From contig DIVX01000004.1 of the NCBI GenBank assembly GCA_002422505.1, positions 1,440 through 42,189 on the forward strand: a DNA stretch of 40,750 bases, written 5' to 3'. The stretch's first letter is position 1, and each line of letters opens with the position of its first letter. This DNA is from Desulfovibrio sp. UBA6121. GTDB lineage: Bacteria > Desulfobacterota > Desulfovibrionia > Desulfovibrionales > Desulfovibrionaceae. The notes beneath the pieces are model-generated. The model did not search any database, was not told where the DNA came from, and saw only the letters and a list, made by a program, of their open reading frames with translations. Positions 6,557 to 15,287 of the stretch are shown here, one piece after another. The translations under genes were made by a program, and so were the position numbers.

Positions 6557-8746
6557 CTAGGCCAGCAGGCGCGAAACCTGGAAGAGGGCCACCGCCGCCA
6601 CATAGGCCAGGGCGGTGTTGAAGGTCATGGAAAACAGCGCCCAGCGCCAGCCCGCCTCTTTGGCCATGGCCACGATGGTGACCGAGCAGGGCGCGTAGAG
6701 GATGACGAAGGCGATGAGCGCCAGCGCCGCCGCCTTGGAGAAGCTCTCGTCTTTGGAGAGCATTTCTGAAAGGGGCGCGGCGTCCTCGGCCTCTATCTCG
6801 CCCAGGGAATAGGCCGTGCCCAGGGTGGAGACGATGACCTCCTTGGCGGCGAACCCGCCCAGAAGGGCTATGTTCACCCGCCAGTTGAAGCCCGCCGGTG
6901 CGGTCAGGCTCTCCATGGCCACGCCCGCCCGGCCCGCGAAGGAAGTGCGCAGGGCCGCCTCGGAGCGCTCGGCCTCGATGCGCGCCAGGGCGTCCTCCAG
7001 TTCGGCCGGGGGATCCTCCCCGGTTTCGGCCTGGCTTTCCAGCTGTGCGTTCACGGCCATGGCGCGGTCGTCAAATACTTTGTTCGCATCGTCCGGCAGG
7101 GCGGGAAAGGTCATGGCCGCCCAAATGAGCACGGAAATGGCCAGGATGATGGTGCCCGCCTTGCGCATATACTCCCAGGAGCGTTCCCAGGTGTGGATGC
7201 ACAGCCCGCGCAGGGTTGGCATGCGGTAGGGCGGCAGCTCCATGACGAAGGGCGTGCTCTCTCCCCGCACCACGGTGGAGCGCAGCAGCTTGGCCACCAG
7301 AAGCGCCGCGGCCCAGGCGCTCAAGGTCACGGCGGACATCACCGCGGCCTCGTGCCCCGGAAAGAAGGCGGCGGCGAGCATGAGGAACACCGGCACCTTG
7401 GCTCCGCAGGTCATGAAAGGCGCGGTGAGCAGGGTGGCCAGCTTCTCCTTGGGGCTGCGCAAGGCCCGCGTGGCCATGACGCCGGGCACGGCGCAGCCGC
7501 CCGCAATGCCGCCGGAAACGATGAAGGGCAGCACGCTGGTGCCATGCAGGCCGAAGATGCGGAACACGCGGTCCAGCATGTAGGCCATGCGTGCCACGTA
7601 CCCGGTATCCTCCAGGGCGGAGAGCAGAAAGAACATGATCATGATCAGCGGCACGAAGCCCAGCACCCCGCCCACGCCCGCGATTGCGCCATCCACCAGC
7701 AGCGAGCGCAAAAGCCCTTCGCCCATGTTCTCCTTGAGGCTGTCGCCCAGCCAGGAGAAGGCGTTCTGCACCCAGCTCATGGGCAGCTCGCCCACGGCAA
7801 AGGTCAGGGTGTACAAAAGATAAATCACCAGCGCCATGACGACCGGCCCGGCGAACTGGTGCGTCAGCACCTGGTCCATGCGGTCGGAAAGGCGGATGCG
7901 CTCTTGGTTGATGGCCGGGTAGCGCACCACCTGCTTGACGATGCCCGCGATGTAGCCATAGCGGTAGTCGGCGATGATGGCGTCTGGGCTAGTGTTCAGC
8001 GTTTTCTTCAGGTGTTGCGCCACTTTGGCGGTCAATGTCTCCAGCCTGGCGGCCGCCTCCGGGCTGGCCTCGCGCCCGCGCCGGGTCACGCTGGGGTCGC
8101 CCTCAAGATACTTGAGACCCACCCAGCGCGGCGGCACCTTGCCCGCCATTATGCCCGCAGCCTCTACGATGGCTTCCATCTCGTCCAGCACGGGGTCCAG
8201 GTCTGGCCCGTAGGAGATGCGCAGCGGGGTCCACTCCCCGGCGCGCATAAGGGCCAGGGAATACGCCGCCGCCAGGATCTCGCGCCGACCCTTGCCCTGG
8301 CGCGCCACGGTCTCCACCGCAGGGCAGCCGGTCAGCCGGGTCAACAGCGCGGTGTCGATGTCCTTGCCGCTCTTGCGCACCTCGTCCATCATGTTCAGGG
8401 CGAGCACCAGCGGCACGCCAAGCTCCATGATCTGCACGGCCAGGTAAAGGTTGCGCTCCAGGCAGTCGGCGTTCAGAACGTCGATGACCGCAGCGGGCCG
8501 ATCCTCGATGAGGAAATTGCGGGCGGCCTTTTCTTCCTCGGAATACGCGGTGAGCGAGTATGTGCCCGGCAGGTCCACCACGTCGAGCTCCGCCTCGCCC
8601 GCAAGGGCATGGCCCATTTTCTTTTCCACCGTAACGCCGGGCCAGTTGCCCACATGCTGGTGCGAGCCGGTAAGGGCGTTGAACAGGGTGGTTTTGCCGC
8701 AGTTGGGGTTGCCCGCAAGGCCGATGGTCAGTTTCGGTGTCGCCAC
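6557..8746 (-). CDS. feoB: FeoB ferrous iron transporter
   Basis: A 729-residue protein of full family length. The amino-terminal G domain has GNPNCGKTTLFN (G1), the switch GNWPGVTVEKK, DLPGTYSL (G3) and NMMDE (G4). The membrane part has the repeated gate segments (DGAIAGVGGVLGFVPLIMIMFFLLSALEDTGYVARMAY..., SGGIAGGCAVPGVMATR with its ion-path Cys, and later GGFAAKEVIVSTLGTAYS). FeoB imports Fe2+ across the inner membrane under GTP control. A charged Glu/Ala-rich insertion (about residues 550-600, between membrane segments) is longer than in E. coli-type FeoB. It lies 3 bases after feoA in one operon. Confidence 0.97.
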   Translation of the reverse strand: MATPKLTIGLAGNPNCGKTTLFNALTGSHQHVGNWPGVTVEKKMGHALAGEAELDVVDLPGTYSLTAYSEEEKAARNFLIEDRPAAVIDVLNADCLERNLYLAVQIMELGVPLVLALNMMDEVRKSGKDIDTALLTRLTGCPAVETVARQGKGRREILAAAYSLALMRAGEWTPLRISYGPDLDPVLDEMEAIVEAAGIMAGKVPPRWVGLKYLEGDPSVTRRGREASPEAAARLETLTAKVAQHLKKTLNTSPDAIIADYRYGYIAGIVKQVVRYPAINQERIRLSDRMDQVLTHQFAGPVVMALVIYLLYTLTFAVGELPMSWVQNAFSWLGDSLKENMGEGLLRSLLVDGAIAGVGGVLGFVPLIMIMFFLLSALEDTGYVARMAYMLDRVFRIFGLHGTSVLPFIVSGGIAGGCAVPGVMATRALRSPKEKLATLLTAPFMTCGAKVPVFLMLAAAFFPGHEAAVMSAVTLSAWAAALLVAKLLRSTVVRGESTPFVMELPPYRMPTLRGLCIHTWERSWEYMRKAGTIILAISVLIWAAMTFPALPDDANKVFDDRAMAVNAQLESQAETGEDPPAELEDALARIEAERSEAALRTSFAGRAGVAMESLTAPAGFNWRVNIALLGGFAAKEVIVSTLGTAYSLGEIEAEDAAPLSEMLSKDESFSKAAALALIAFVILYAPCSVTIVAMAKEAGWRWALFSMTFNTALAYVAAVALFQVSRLLA

Positions 8747-8749
8747 GCG

Positions 8750-8989
8750 CTACTCCGCCGCCTCCACCACGATGTGATCGGCCTCGCTGTTGCGCAAGGT
8801 CAGGGTGAAGTCGCGCAGGCGCAGGGCGACGGGATCCTTGAGCGGGGCCTTGCCGACCACGGTCACCTCCGCGCCGGGAATCAGCCCCATGTCGCGTATC
8901 CTGCGGCCAAGCTCCCCAGGCGCGCCAACGGAACAGATGCGAAGCTTCTTGTTGACCTGCGCGCGGCGCAGGGTCATGCACGAATCCAT
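8750..8989 (-). CDS. feoA: FeoA, SH3-like partner of FeoB
   Basis: A 79-residue FeoA domain (MTLRRAQVNKKLRICSVGAPGELGRRIRDMGLIPGAEVTVVGKAPLKDPVALRLRDFTLTLR). FeoA is a small cytoplasmic SH3-fold protein needed for FeoB-dependent Fe2+ uptake. The ATG at 8989 is preceded by AAGGAG; the open frame runs to 9262, but that part overlaps the upstream gene in a different frame and has no family match. It lies 3 bases before feoB. Confidence 0.94.
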   Translation of the reverse strand: MDSCMTLRRAQVNKKLRICSVGAPGELGRRIRDMGLIPGAEVTVVGKAPLKDPVALRLRDFTLTLRNSEADHIVVEAAE

Positions 8990-9068
8990 CGGAATCTCCT
9001 TGCTCTTCTTTGCAACAATTTGCGCCCGGCTTCCTGGGCGTCGTCCGTTCGCTTGGTGAAAACGTGTG

Positions 9069-9290
9069 CTAGCCGGGTTTTCGCGCGCCTGTTCCCGGTC
9101 CAGGCGCCATCTTGAGCCCGCCGTCCTCAGCACAGCAGCCCTTGCCGCCCCCACTGGAAGCGCAGCCGTCCGAACAGGAACAATCGCCCCCGCAACACGA
9201 GGACTTGCCTGTGAACTTCTTGTAGAACTTCCAAAATACCGCTCCGGCCGCAACCGCAACAATCACATAAACCAGCAGCTCTTGCCACAT
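9069..9290 (-). CDS. FeoB-associated Cys-rich membrane protein
   Basis: A 73-residue protein: one amino-terminal transmembrane helix (MWQELLVYVIVAVAAGAVFWKFYKKF), then a soluble tail with paired Cys (SSCCGGDCSCSDGC, KGCCAEDG). Proteins of this layout are regularly encoded beside feoAB in Gram-negative anaerobes and are annotated FeoB-associated Cys-rich membrane protein; the tail may pass or sense Fe2+ at the inner membrane (inference). AAGGAG precedes the ATG at 9290. It is the first gene of the feo operon here, about 80 bases before feoA. Confidence 0.82.
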   Translation of the reverse strand: MWQELLVYVIVAVAAGAVFWKFYKKFTGKSSCCGGDCSCSDGCASSGGGKGCCAEDGGLKMAPGPGTGARKPG

Positions 9291-9341
9291 GATGTCCTGC
9301 TCCTTGGCTTTGCCCACCCGCGCAACAGCCCGTAGGCAGCA

Positions 9342-9377
9342 TAGATAGTGATATTGAAAGTCGTAGTCAAGTTTCAA
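9342..9377 (-). promoter_or_regulatory. feo operon promoter with overlapping dyad
   Basis: On the minus strand TTGACT (9370-9365), 17 bases and TATCTA (9347-9342) form a good sigma-70 promoter. A dyad TTGAAA-N12-TTTCAA (9354-9377) covers the -35 and spacer. An iron regulator such as Fur would be the natural candidate to bind here, but the sequence is not a clear Fur box, so the regulator is left open. Confidence 0.55.
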
Positions 9378-9466
9378 GGCTGCCTGTAGCGTTCGCCCCA
9401 GCCCCAAGCCTTGAGCGAAAGCGCAAAGTATGATTGTATCCGCCCAGCACAGAGCAAGGAGGATTC

Positions 9467-9733
9467 ATGGGCAAGCAGGCCAAACGCCAACGCAAGGAAG
9501 AAGAGGCGCAGAAAACCGACGAGGACATGAGCCTGACGCCGGAGGACAAGCGCTTCGCCGGAACGCTGAACTATCTGGCGCGCGGCATCATCATCGGCGG
9601 GTCCGTGGCGGTCATGGTGGGCTGGCTGCTGCCGGAAGCCAACATGGGCCGGTTGCTGGGGCTGGGGCTGCTGTGCGGCTGCCTGGCCGGTGTTACCATG
9701 AAGACCATAAACGAGCGCAAGAAGCAGCACTAG
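9467..9733 (+). CDS. Small two-helix membrane protein
   Basis: An 88-residue protein with a very basic/acidic start (MGKQAKRQRKEEEAQKTDED), then two hydrophobic segments (ARGIIIGGSVAVMVGWLLP; GRLLGLGLLCGCLAGVTM) joined by a short loop, ending in KTINERKKQH. The layout (charged amino end, glycine-rich helical hairpin) resembles AtpZ/AtpI-type proteins of ATP synthase operons, but no atp genes are seen here and the match is only by shape. A strong AAGGAGG precedes the ATG. It is divergent from the feo operon. Confidence 0.6.
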   Translation: MGKQAKRQRKEEEAQKTDEDMSLTPEDKRFAGTLNYLARGIIIGGSVAVMVGWLLPEANMGRLLGLGLLCGCLAGVTMKTINERKKQH

Positions 9734-10514
9734 CAAGAAGACAAAGGCCGCCCTCTGGCGCGTCCCAACCTCTGGCCCAGCCGGAACAGCAGCACACTGA
9801 AGGAGCGAGGCCGTGAGGCGCTTGCGTGCCTCGCCTTGCCGCTTGCGTGTTCGAAGTTGGCGGCGGGAGCGGCGGGCGTTTGACTCAATGGCGTGTGGTT
9901 CTCCAGGGGGAAGCTCAGCCTCGCTGGGTGTCGGGTAGCCTCAGGGGCAGGCAGCTTCCTTGCCTTGCAACCCATCTGAGCGGACGGTTGGCATGTGCTG
10001 GAAACGCTGCCTGGGACTTCTTCGCAGCAGAAAATAGCCTGCCCGGCTTGGCGCGCGATATTACGCATGGCCTGTTGTTTCTACATTATGATTGGACGCA
10101 CGATTCCCTGTTTGCGGCGGGCGTAGGGCTGTTGTCAAATGGAGCTTTCCGTGAAAACAGGGGGGGCTGACCGCTCGTGGCTGCCTTTGAGGCGTTGTGA
10201 GGCTTTCGCTCTTGCGTGTGCGAGGTGTGAAAGCCCTGCCGTTCTACTTAACGCCCTGCGTCTGCGTTGTCTTCCGTCATCTGGGGTGCTTGAAGCCTGC
10301 GCAGGCATTCCCCCCTGGCTTGCGGTTGCTCCAGCAGATGCAGGAGAACGTGAAGGTTTCAGCCCAAGTCGGCCTACAGGATGAACGGCATCGCCCTGGA
10401 GATTTTTCGGAGACGCAAAGGAAACACCGAAGGCCCCGTTCCGAATCTGCCAGTTTGGATGCCTCTGCGGCGGCACGCCTTGACAAAGCCACAGCTCTCA
10501 GAGGACTATAGCAA
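9734..10514. other. 781-bp stretch without a credible gene
   Basis: No open frame here has a ribosome site together with a recognisable or plausible protein sequence. A hairpin with arms GCGAGGC (9805-9811) and GCCTCGC (9828-9834) may end the small gene upstream. The remainder, with a TATGAT hexamer at 10087-10092, probably holds the promoter or a long leader of the polysaccharide cluster. I could not fix a convincing -35. Confidence 0.5.
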
Positions 10515-11567
10515 ATGCACTTGCAGTCACTTCCACCGGCATCCGAACTTCTTCGCAAAGTCACCATGCTGGTGCCCACTCGCAACAGGCAAGGTTATCT
10601 GCGCAACATTTTGGAGACCTATAAAGATAGCGGTCTGAACCTTGTTGTGGCCGACACCTCGCCCGCGCCATTTCCCGGCGTAGAGCGCTATGAGAATGTA
10701 TATTATCAGCACTTCACAGAGTGCCGCTTTATTGACAAGCTGCGTTTTTTGGCCGGGGCTGCCACCACTGAGTACATTGTCATGCGTGCGGAGAATCGGC
10801 ACATTCGGGTCGAGGCCGTGGTTAGATGCCTGGAATACCTGCTTGCACACCCGGATTGCACCTTGGCTCATGGCGCACATGTGTGGGTGCGCCAGAAGCG
10901 CGGGCAAATCGAGGCCTGGCCCTGTTACGAGGCCGACGGCTTGGCCGGGCTGATGCAGGAACGCGCCGAGGACCGACTGCTGGCGGCCTTCGATCCCTTC
11001 GTGAGCCTATACTATGCCGTTGAACGCCGCCAAAATTTGCTCGACGTGCTGGACCATGCCCAGGGCATTGAGAATCTGAACGCTTTTGAAGTGCTGCTCA
11101 CGGCCATCAAAGCTATCAACGGCAAGTGCGCTCGCGTACCTGTGTTGTTTTGCGCCATTCAGGAACGCCAGAGCGCGCTGAAAGGGGCGCGGCACCTGTA
11201 TGACGGCTTCGACACCGTGGCCAGCGCTCCGGAATATGCGGGGCAGTTCGCCTTAGTGGTTGCGGGAGTAGCTGGGCATTTAGCCGCACGTGCAGGGCTT
11301 CCCCCCCCTCAGGCCGAGAGCTTTGCGCGCGAGAGCCTCGCGCGTTTTTTGCAGCGCCTGGGCCACAAGGCACAAGAGACTGGGGCGTCGCGTTTGGTGC
11401 GCAAGGCGGGCAAATTGGCGCGCTCCGGCCTGCGGCTTGTCGGTCTGCCCGACGCCCGCGCTGAGCGGACCCTGGACACATATCTAGGCAGCCTGGAGGG
11501 CGATGCCCGCAGCCAGTTTGCGGCCCTGCGCGGCAATATCGAACGCGGCTACCGCGAGGGCTGGTAG
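10515..11567 (+). CDS. TIGR00180-like glycosyltransferase
   Basis: A 350-residue cytoplasmic protein. VTMLVPTRNRQGYLRNIL at residues 16-33 is the nucleotide-sugar-binding start of a GT-A fold, followed by LNLVVADTSPAP and EYIVMRAENRH at the place of the DxD motif (the acidic pair is not clear). It resembles the second glycosyltransferase (11608) in layout and length, so the two are probably related. The likely role is transfer of a sugar in surface-polysaccharide assembly. AGAGGA lies 10 bases before the ATG. It is the first gene of the plus-strand cluster that runs to 18989; the donor and acceptor are unknown. Confidence 0.7.
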   Translation: MHLQSLPPASELLRKVTMLVPTRNRQGYLRNILETYKDSGLNLVVADTSPAPFPGVERYENVYYQHFTECRFIDKLRFLAGAATTEYIVMRAENRHIRVEAVVRCLEYLLAHPDCTLAHGAHVWVRQKRGQIEAWPCYEADGLAGLMQERAEDRLLAAFDPFVSLYYAVERRQNLLDVLDHAQGIENLNAFEVLLTAIKAINGKCARVPVLFCAIQERQSALKGARHLYDGFDTVASAPEYAGQFALVVAGVAGHLAARAGLPPPQAESFARESLARFLQRLGHKAQETGASRLVRKAGKLARSGLRLVGLPDARAERTLDTYLGSLEGDARSQFAALRGNIERGYREGW

Positions 11568-11607
11568 GTCTCGCTAAACCCCATCTTTACATTTCAGGAG
11601 GAACTCT

Positions 11608-12669
11608 GTGCCGGCCTTGCCGCTGACCATCGTCATTCCCACGTACAGGCGCCACCATTTGCTTGCCAAAGCACTGGCGCACTATGATGCCTTCGGCGTA
11701 CCGATCCTTGTGGTGGACTCCACCCCAGAGCCCTACACGGACCTGGCGGGGCTGAAGAACGTGGAGTACCTGCACCGGCCCGATGAACCCTTGCCGCACA
11801 AACTGTGCGCCCCGGTGCGCGACCGCGTGAAGACGCCGTACATGGTCATGAGCGCGGACGACAGCTTCACCAGCCTCTCCGGCATCCGCGCCTGCGTGGA
11901 GTTTTTGGAGGCCAACCCGGATTATGCCTCAGCCCAGGGCTATTACTTCGGTTACCGGCTGCGCGGGGGCGAGGTGGACCTGGACCTGTACTACCGCTCG
12001 GTGGAGACTCTGGATTCGGTGGTGGATTCCGATAGGCCCGAGGACCGGCTCATTCAGATGTTCACGCGTTATTCCGCCATGTTTTACGCCGTGTACCGCA
12101 CGCCGTGCCAGCAGGAAATGCTGCGGCGCTTCCCAGACGCGATTCGCAACTATTGCATCGCCGAGTTCTATTTCGCTATGATGACGGCCCTGTGCGGCAA
12201 GCACGCCCTTTTGCCCGTGTTCTACCAGTTGCAGGAGCACGCGCCGGGCATTGGCCACAACGAAACCTTCCGCAACGACATGCACCGCCTGGCCACCAAG
12301 CCGCGCTACATTCCAGAATTCGGCGCTTTCGTGGAGGCCGTGACGGCGTATTTGGCCGAGCTGTCCGGTCGCCCGGCCGAGGAGGCGCGCATCTTCGTCA
12401 TGAAAGCAGTGGCCCTGCAGGCATGGCAGCGCAAGATGGAAAAGAGCTTGTCCGCCCGCCTGCACAGCGAGTGGCAGACCCTACTGAACAAGACCGTGTT
12501 CAAAGCCCGCAAGCGCGAGCAGACGCGCGCCAGACGTGCGGCCGAAGCGGTGCACCTGCGCCGCGCGGTGGATGGGGCGCTTGAGAAAGTGGGGCCAGCG
12601 GGCGCTGCGGAATTAGACAGCTTGGTCCAAGAGGTACTTCGGATGGAAGTTCTCAGAAAGGTTGAGTAA
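11608..12669 (+). CDS. TIGR00180-family glycosyltransferase
   Basis: A 353-residue protein with GTG start and a perfect AGGAGG site. LPLTIVIPTYRRHHLLAKAL opens a GT-A fold, with PILVVDSTPEPY, then TPYMVMSADDSFTSLSGI as the metal/donor-binding acidic motif, followed by a mostly helical half ending in a basic segment (KARKREQTRARRAAEA) that may contact membrane or partner. Relatives occur in O-antigen and flagellin-glycosylation loci. It lies 40 bases after the related gene at 10515. The sugar transferred cannot be read from sequence. Confidence 0.8.
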   Translation: MPALPLTIVIPTYRRHHLLAKALAHYDAFGVPILVVDSTPEPYTDLAGLKNVEYLHRPDEPLPHKLCAPVRDRVKTPYMVMSADDSFTSLSGIRACVEFLEANPDYASAQGYYFGYRLRGGEVDLDLYYRSVETLDSVVDSDRPEDRLIQMFTRYSAMFYAVYRTPCQQEMLRRFPDAIRNYCIAEFYFAMMTALCGKHALLPVFYQLQEHAPGIGHNETFRNDMHRLATKPRYIPEFGAFVEAVTAYLAELSGRPAEEARIFVMKAVALQAWQRKMEKSLSARLHSEWQTLLNKTVFKARKREQTRARRAAEAVHLRRAVDGALEKVGPAGAAELDSLVQEVLRMEVLRKVE

Positions 12670-12770
12670 TGGACAGCTAAAGATTACATAACAATAGGAT
12701 GCGGTTTTCGTGGTGCGGTTTAAAGCCGACTCCACCAATTTGTTGATATTTTGAGGGAAGAGGTGGTTGC

Positions 12771-13547
12771 ATGAGTTTTCGGGATAAGTTGAGTTGTTTG
12801 CTTCATGATGTCGAAACGGCTATTCGTTGTATCGGCGCTCCGAGGAAATATTACAAGATCAAGGATATTCCATCAACATATAACCAAGATTGTCTCATCA
12901 CATTGGCGCAGAACACCGATGCGATGAAGGAACAGAAGTTCCAACAGGTTTGGGATGTGGCGTGCAAATTGTTTCCGAATGGTGCTCGTCCTCTTTGGCG
13001 TACCTACGTTTGTTGTTGGGCGGCGGAGCACGGCATGCACCTTGGGGGTGATTTTGTAGAATGTGGCGTCAATCTTGGGGGCCTTTCAAGAGCGATTGTT
13101 CAGTACGTAGACTTCAACAAGTCAGACAAGAGCTTTTACTTGTTTGACACGTATTGTGGACTTGTGGCAACGCACATCTCGCAAGGTGAAGAAGAATTAC
13201 TTGCCCATCATAACAGCATCTACTACGACTGCTATGAAGAGGCCGCGCGAAATTTTAGGGACTACCCTCGTGTCCAACTCGTCAAAGGAACTGTCCCGGA
13301 GACGCTGGGCTCTGTCGACATAAAAAAAGTTGCATACCTATCTATAGATATGAATTGCATGCTGCCAGAAGTGGAAGCACTGCGTTTTTTCTGGGACAAG
13401 CTGACCCCAGGAGCTCTTGTTGTGCTGGATGATTACGGGTGGGAGCCTCATCGAATACAAAAGGAAGGCATCGATGCCGTGGCTCGCGAAAAGGGCGTGA
13501 GTGTGCTGACAATGCCAACGGGTCAGGGGCTGCTAGTGAAACCGTAG
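12771..13547 (+). CDS. TylF/MycF-like SAM-dependent O-methyltransferase
   Basis: A 258-residue protein. GDFVECGVNLGGLSRAIVQYV is the SAM-binding motif of the macrocin-O-methyltransferase (TylF) family; SFYLFDTYCGL and later VAYLSIDMNCMLPEVEALRFFWDKLTPGALVVLDDYGW give the metal-binding Asp pair. It probably methylates a hydroxyl of a sugar in the polysaccharide. The gene and the 100 bases before it are clearly AT-richer than both flanks, with more A/T-ending codons, which suggests a separate, later origin. GAGGTGG precedes the ATG. Confidence 0.82.
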   Translation: MSFRDKLSCLLHDVETAIRCIGAPRKYYKIKDIPSTYNQDCLITLAQNTDAMKEQKFQQVWDVACKLFPNGARPLWRTYVCCWAAEHGMHLGGDFVECGVNLGGLSRAIVQYVDFNKSDKSFYLFDTYCGLVATHISQGEEELLAHHNSIYYDCYEEAARNFRDYPRVQLVKGTVPETLGSVDIKKVAYLSIDMNCMLPEVEALRFFWDKLTPGALVVLDDYGWEPHRIQKEGIDAVAREKGVSVLTMPTGQGLLVKP

Positions 13548-13559
13548 GCGAGGGACGCA

Positions 13560-14483
13560 ATGAAGGCAATGGAGGCTCCCTGTGCGGTCGCGCTATCTTG
13601 CGCAGGGGCTGCGGGGCCTGGCGGGGGGGAGCGTATCCTCGTCACTGGAGCCACGGGGTTCATCGGCGCACATGTTGTGCGCGTGCTTTTGGCGCGCGGC
13701 GCAAAGGTCACGGCGGTGTATCGCGACGAGGATCGCGCTAGGGCCCAGGATTGGTTCGGCTGCGTGACGCCCCTGCGGGCGGATGTGCAGGCGGCCACCA
13801 CGGCCCAACTGGATGAAATGGCCGGACATGGGCGCATTCTGCACTTGGCCTGGGGACACTTGAACAACTTCAAGGCCGAGGCCCACGTGACCGAGGTGCT
13901 GCCGAGGCATTTGGAGTTCCTGCGCCAGCTTGTGGCGCGCGGGGCCAAACACCTGCTCGTGGTCGGCACCTGCCTGGAATACGGGCTGCAATCAGGCGCG
14001 CTGACCGAAGACCTGCCCGCCACACCGGTGACGGCTTACGGCCTGGGCAAGGACATTCTGCGCCGCAAGCTTGCGCCCCTTTGCCAGGGGGCCGACGCGG
14101 CGCTGAGCTGGGCGCGGCTGTTCTACATGCACGGCCCAGGCCAGTCTGAAAAATCCTTGCTCTCCCAACTTGACCGGGCTATCAATTCGGGCGCCTCAAT
14201 GTTCAATATGTCCGGCGGCAGACAGTTGCGCGATTACCTGCCCGTGCAGGAAGTCGCGGATATTCTGGCCCGTCTATCCCTGTCCGGCCAGGGGGTCGGT
14301 GTGGTCAACTGCGCCAGCGGCACGCCCGTCAGCGTGTTGGACCTTGTGCAGAACCATCTGCGCCAGCGCGGGGCGGACCTCCGGCTCAACCTGGGCCATT
14401 ACCCCTACCCGGACTATGAACCCATGGAATTCTGGGGAGACACCACCAAACTTGCCGCAGCCCTGGCTGCGAGCCCGGACTAA
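13560..14483 (+). CDS. NAD(P)-dependent sugar epimerase/reductase (extended SDR)
   Basis: A 307-residue extended short-chain dehydrogenase. ILVTGATGFIGAHVVRVLLARG (near residues 26-47) is the Rossmann loop, VGTCLEYG holds the catalytic Thr/Ser region, and YGLGKD is the YxxxK motif. ARLFYMHGPGQ and GRQLRDYLPVQEVADIL are typical of NDP-sugar SDRs such as 4-ketoreductases. In this cluster it is the best candidate to reduce the 4-keto group after epimerisation and C-methylation (inference). The first about 22 residues are an extra non-family stretch, and no better start is visible. Confidence 0.82.
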   Translation: MKAMEAPCAVALSCAGAAGPGGGERILVTGATGFIGAHVVRVLLARGAKVTAVYRDEDRARAQDWFGCVTPLRADVQAATTAQLDEMAGHGRILHLAWGHLNNFKAEAHVTEVLPRHLEFLRQLVARGAKHLLVVGTCLEYGLQSGALTEDLPATPVTAYGLGKDILRRKLAPLCQGADAALSWARLFYMHGPGQSEKSLLSQLDRAINSGASMFNMSGGRQLRDYLPVQEVADILARLSLSGQGVGVVNCASGTPVSVLDLVQNHLRQRGADLRLNLGHYPYPDYEPMEFWGDTTKLAAALAASPD

Positions 14484-14488
14484 GCACA

Positions 14489-15259
14489 ATGACGCAAAAC
14501 ACCAGCACCAAGGACCAGCCCGTGGACATGACCGAGCAGTTCCGTCAGGAGCGCGCCGCGCGCATCCGCGCCATGGCTGGCGACAAGGCCCTCAAGGAAA
14601 CCGCCCAGGCCTTCACCATCGCCTCCACCCGCGCCGGGTATTCCTACAATTTCTCGTGGTTGGGCCGCCCTATCATCCAGTACCCGCAGGACATGATGGC
14701 CCTACAGGAGATCATCTGGGAAATGCAGCCGGACTGCGTGGTGGAGACGGGCATAGCTCACGGCGGCAGCCTCATCTTCTCCGCTTCCATGTTGACCCTG
14801 CTTGGCGGCGACGGATATGTGGTCGGTGTGGACATCGACATCCGCGAGCACAACCGCGCGGAAATAGTGAAGCACCCCATGGCCTCGCGCATCCGTATGA
14901 TCCAAGGCTCCAGCGTTGACGGCGGCATTGCCCAACAAGTGTGCAACAGCGTGGCCGGGCGTAAGAACCCTTTGGTTGTGCTTGATTCCAACCACACCCA
15001 CGAGCACGTGCTGCGCGAGCTTGAACTCTACTCGCCCCTGGTGAAGAAAGGGGGCTGGCTGGTTGTTTTCGATACCGTGGTGGAACAGATGCCCGCAGAC
15101 TTCTATCCGGACCGTCCCTGGGGGATTGGCGACAATCCCATGACCGCAGTGGACACCTTTTTGAAAAAAAACGACCGCTTCGTCATCGACGAAGCCATGG
15201 ACGCCAAGCTCGCGGTGAGCATGGCCCCGCGCGGCTACCTGCGCTGCGTCAAGGACTAG
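14489..15259 (+). CDS. CmcI-like (cephalosporin hydroxylase family) methyltransferase
   Basis: A 256-residue protein. YSYNFSWLGRPIIQYPQDMMALQEIIWEMQPDCVVETGIAHGGSLIFSASML is diagnostic of the CmcI/rhamnosyl-O-methyltransferase family, with VVGVDIDIREHNR, VVLDSNHTHEHVLRELELYSPLVKKGGWLVVFD and the GDNPMTAV segment. Despite the cephalosporin-hydroxylase name, members in polysaccharide loci are SAM-dependent sugar O-methyltransferases. It begins 5 bases after the SDR gene, without a strong ribosome site, so it is translationally coupled. Confidence 0.88.
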   Translation: MTQNTSTKDQPVDMTEQFRQERAARIRAMAGDKALKETAQAFTIASTRAGYSYNFSWLGRPIIQYPQDMMALQEIIWEMQPDCVVETGIAHGGSLIFSASMLTLLGGDGYVVGVDIDIREHNRAEIVKHPMASRIRMIQGSSVDGGIAQQVCNSVAGRKNPLVVLDSNHTHEHVLRELELYSPLVKKGGWLVVFDTVVEQMPADFYPDRPWGIGDNPMTAVDTFLKKNDRFVIDEAMDAKLAVSMAPRGYLRCVKD

Positions 15260-15287
15260 CGCTCCAGACCCACACAAGGACACGCCC

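Noticed and set aside
7193..9115. 640-codon open frame on the plus strand rich in His, Gly and Gln
   Set aside because: Antisense shadow of feoB and feoA; no ribosome site and no protein-like pattern.
9826..10511. Several overlapping short frames before the glycosyltransferase genes
   Set aside because: None has a ribosome site together with a recognisable sequence, and the composition does not favour one frame.
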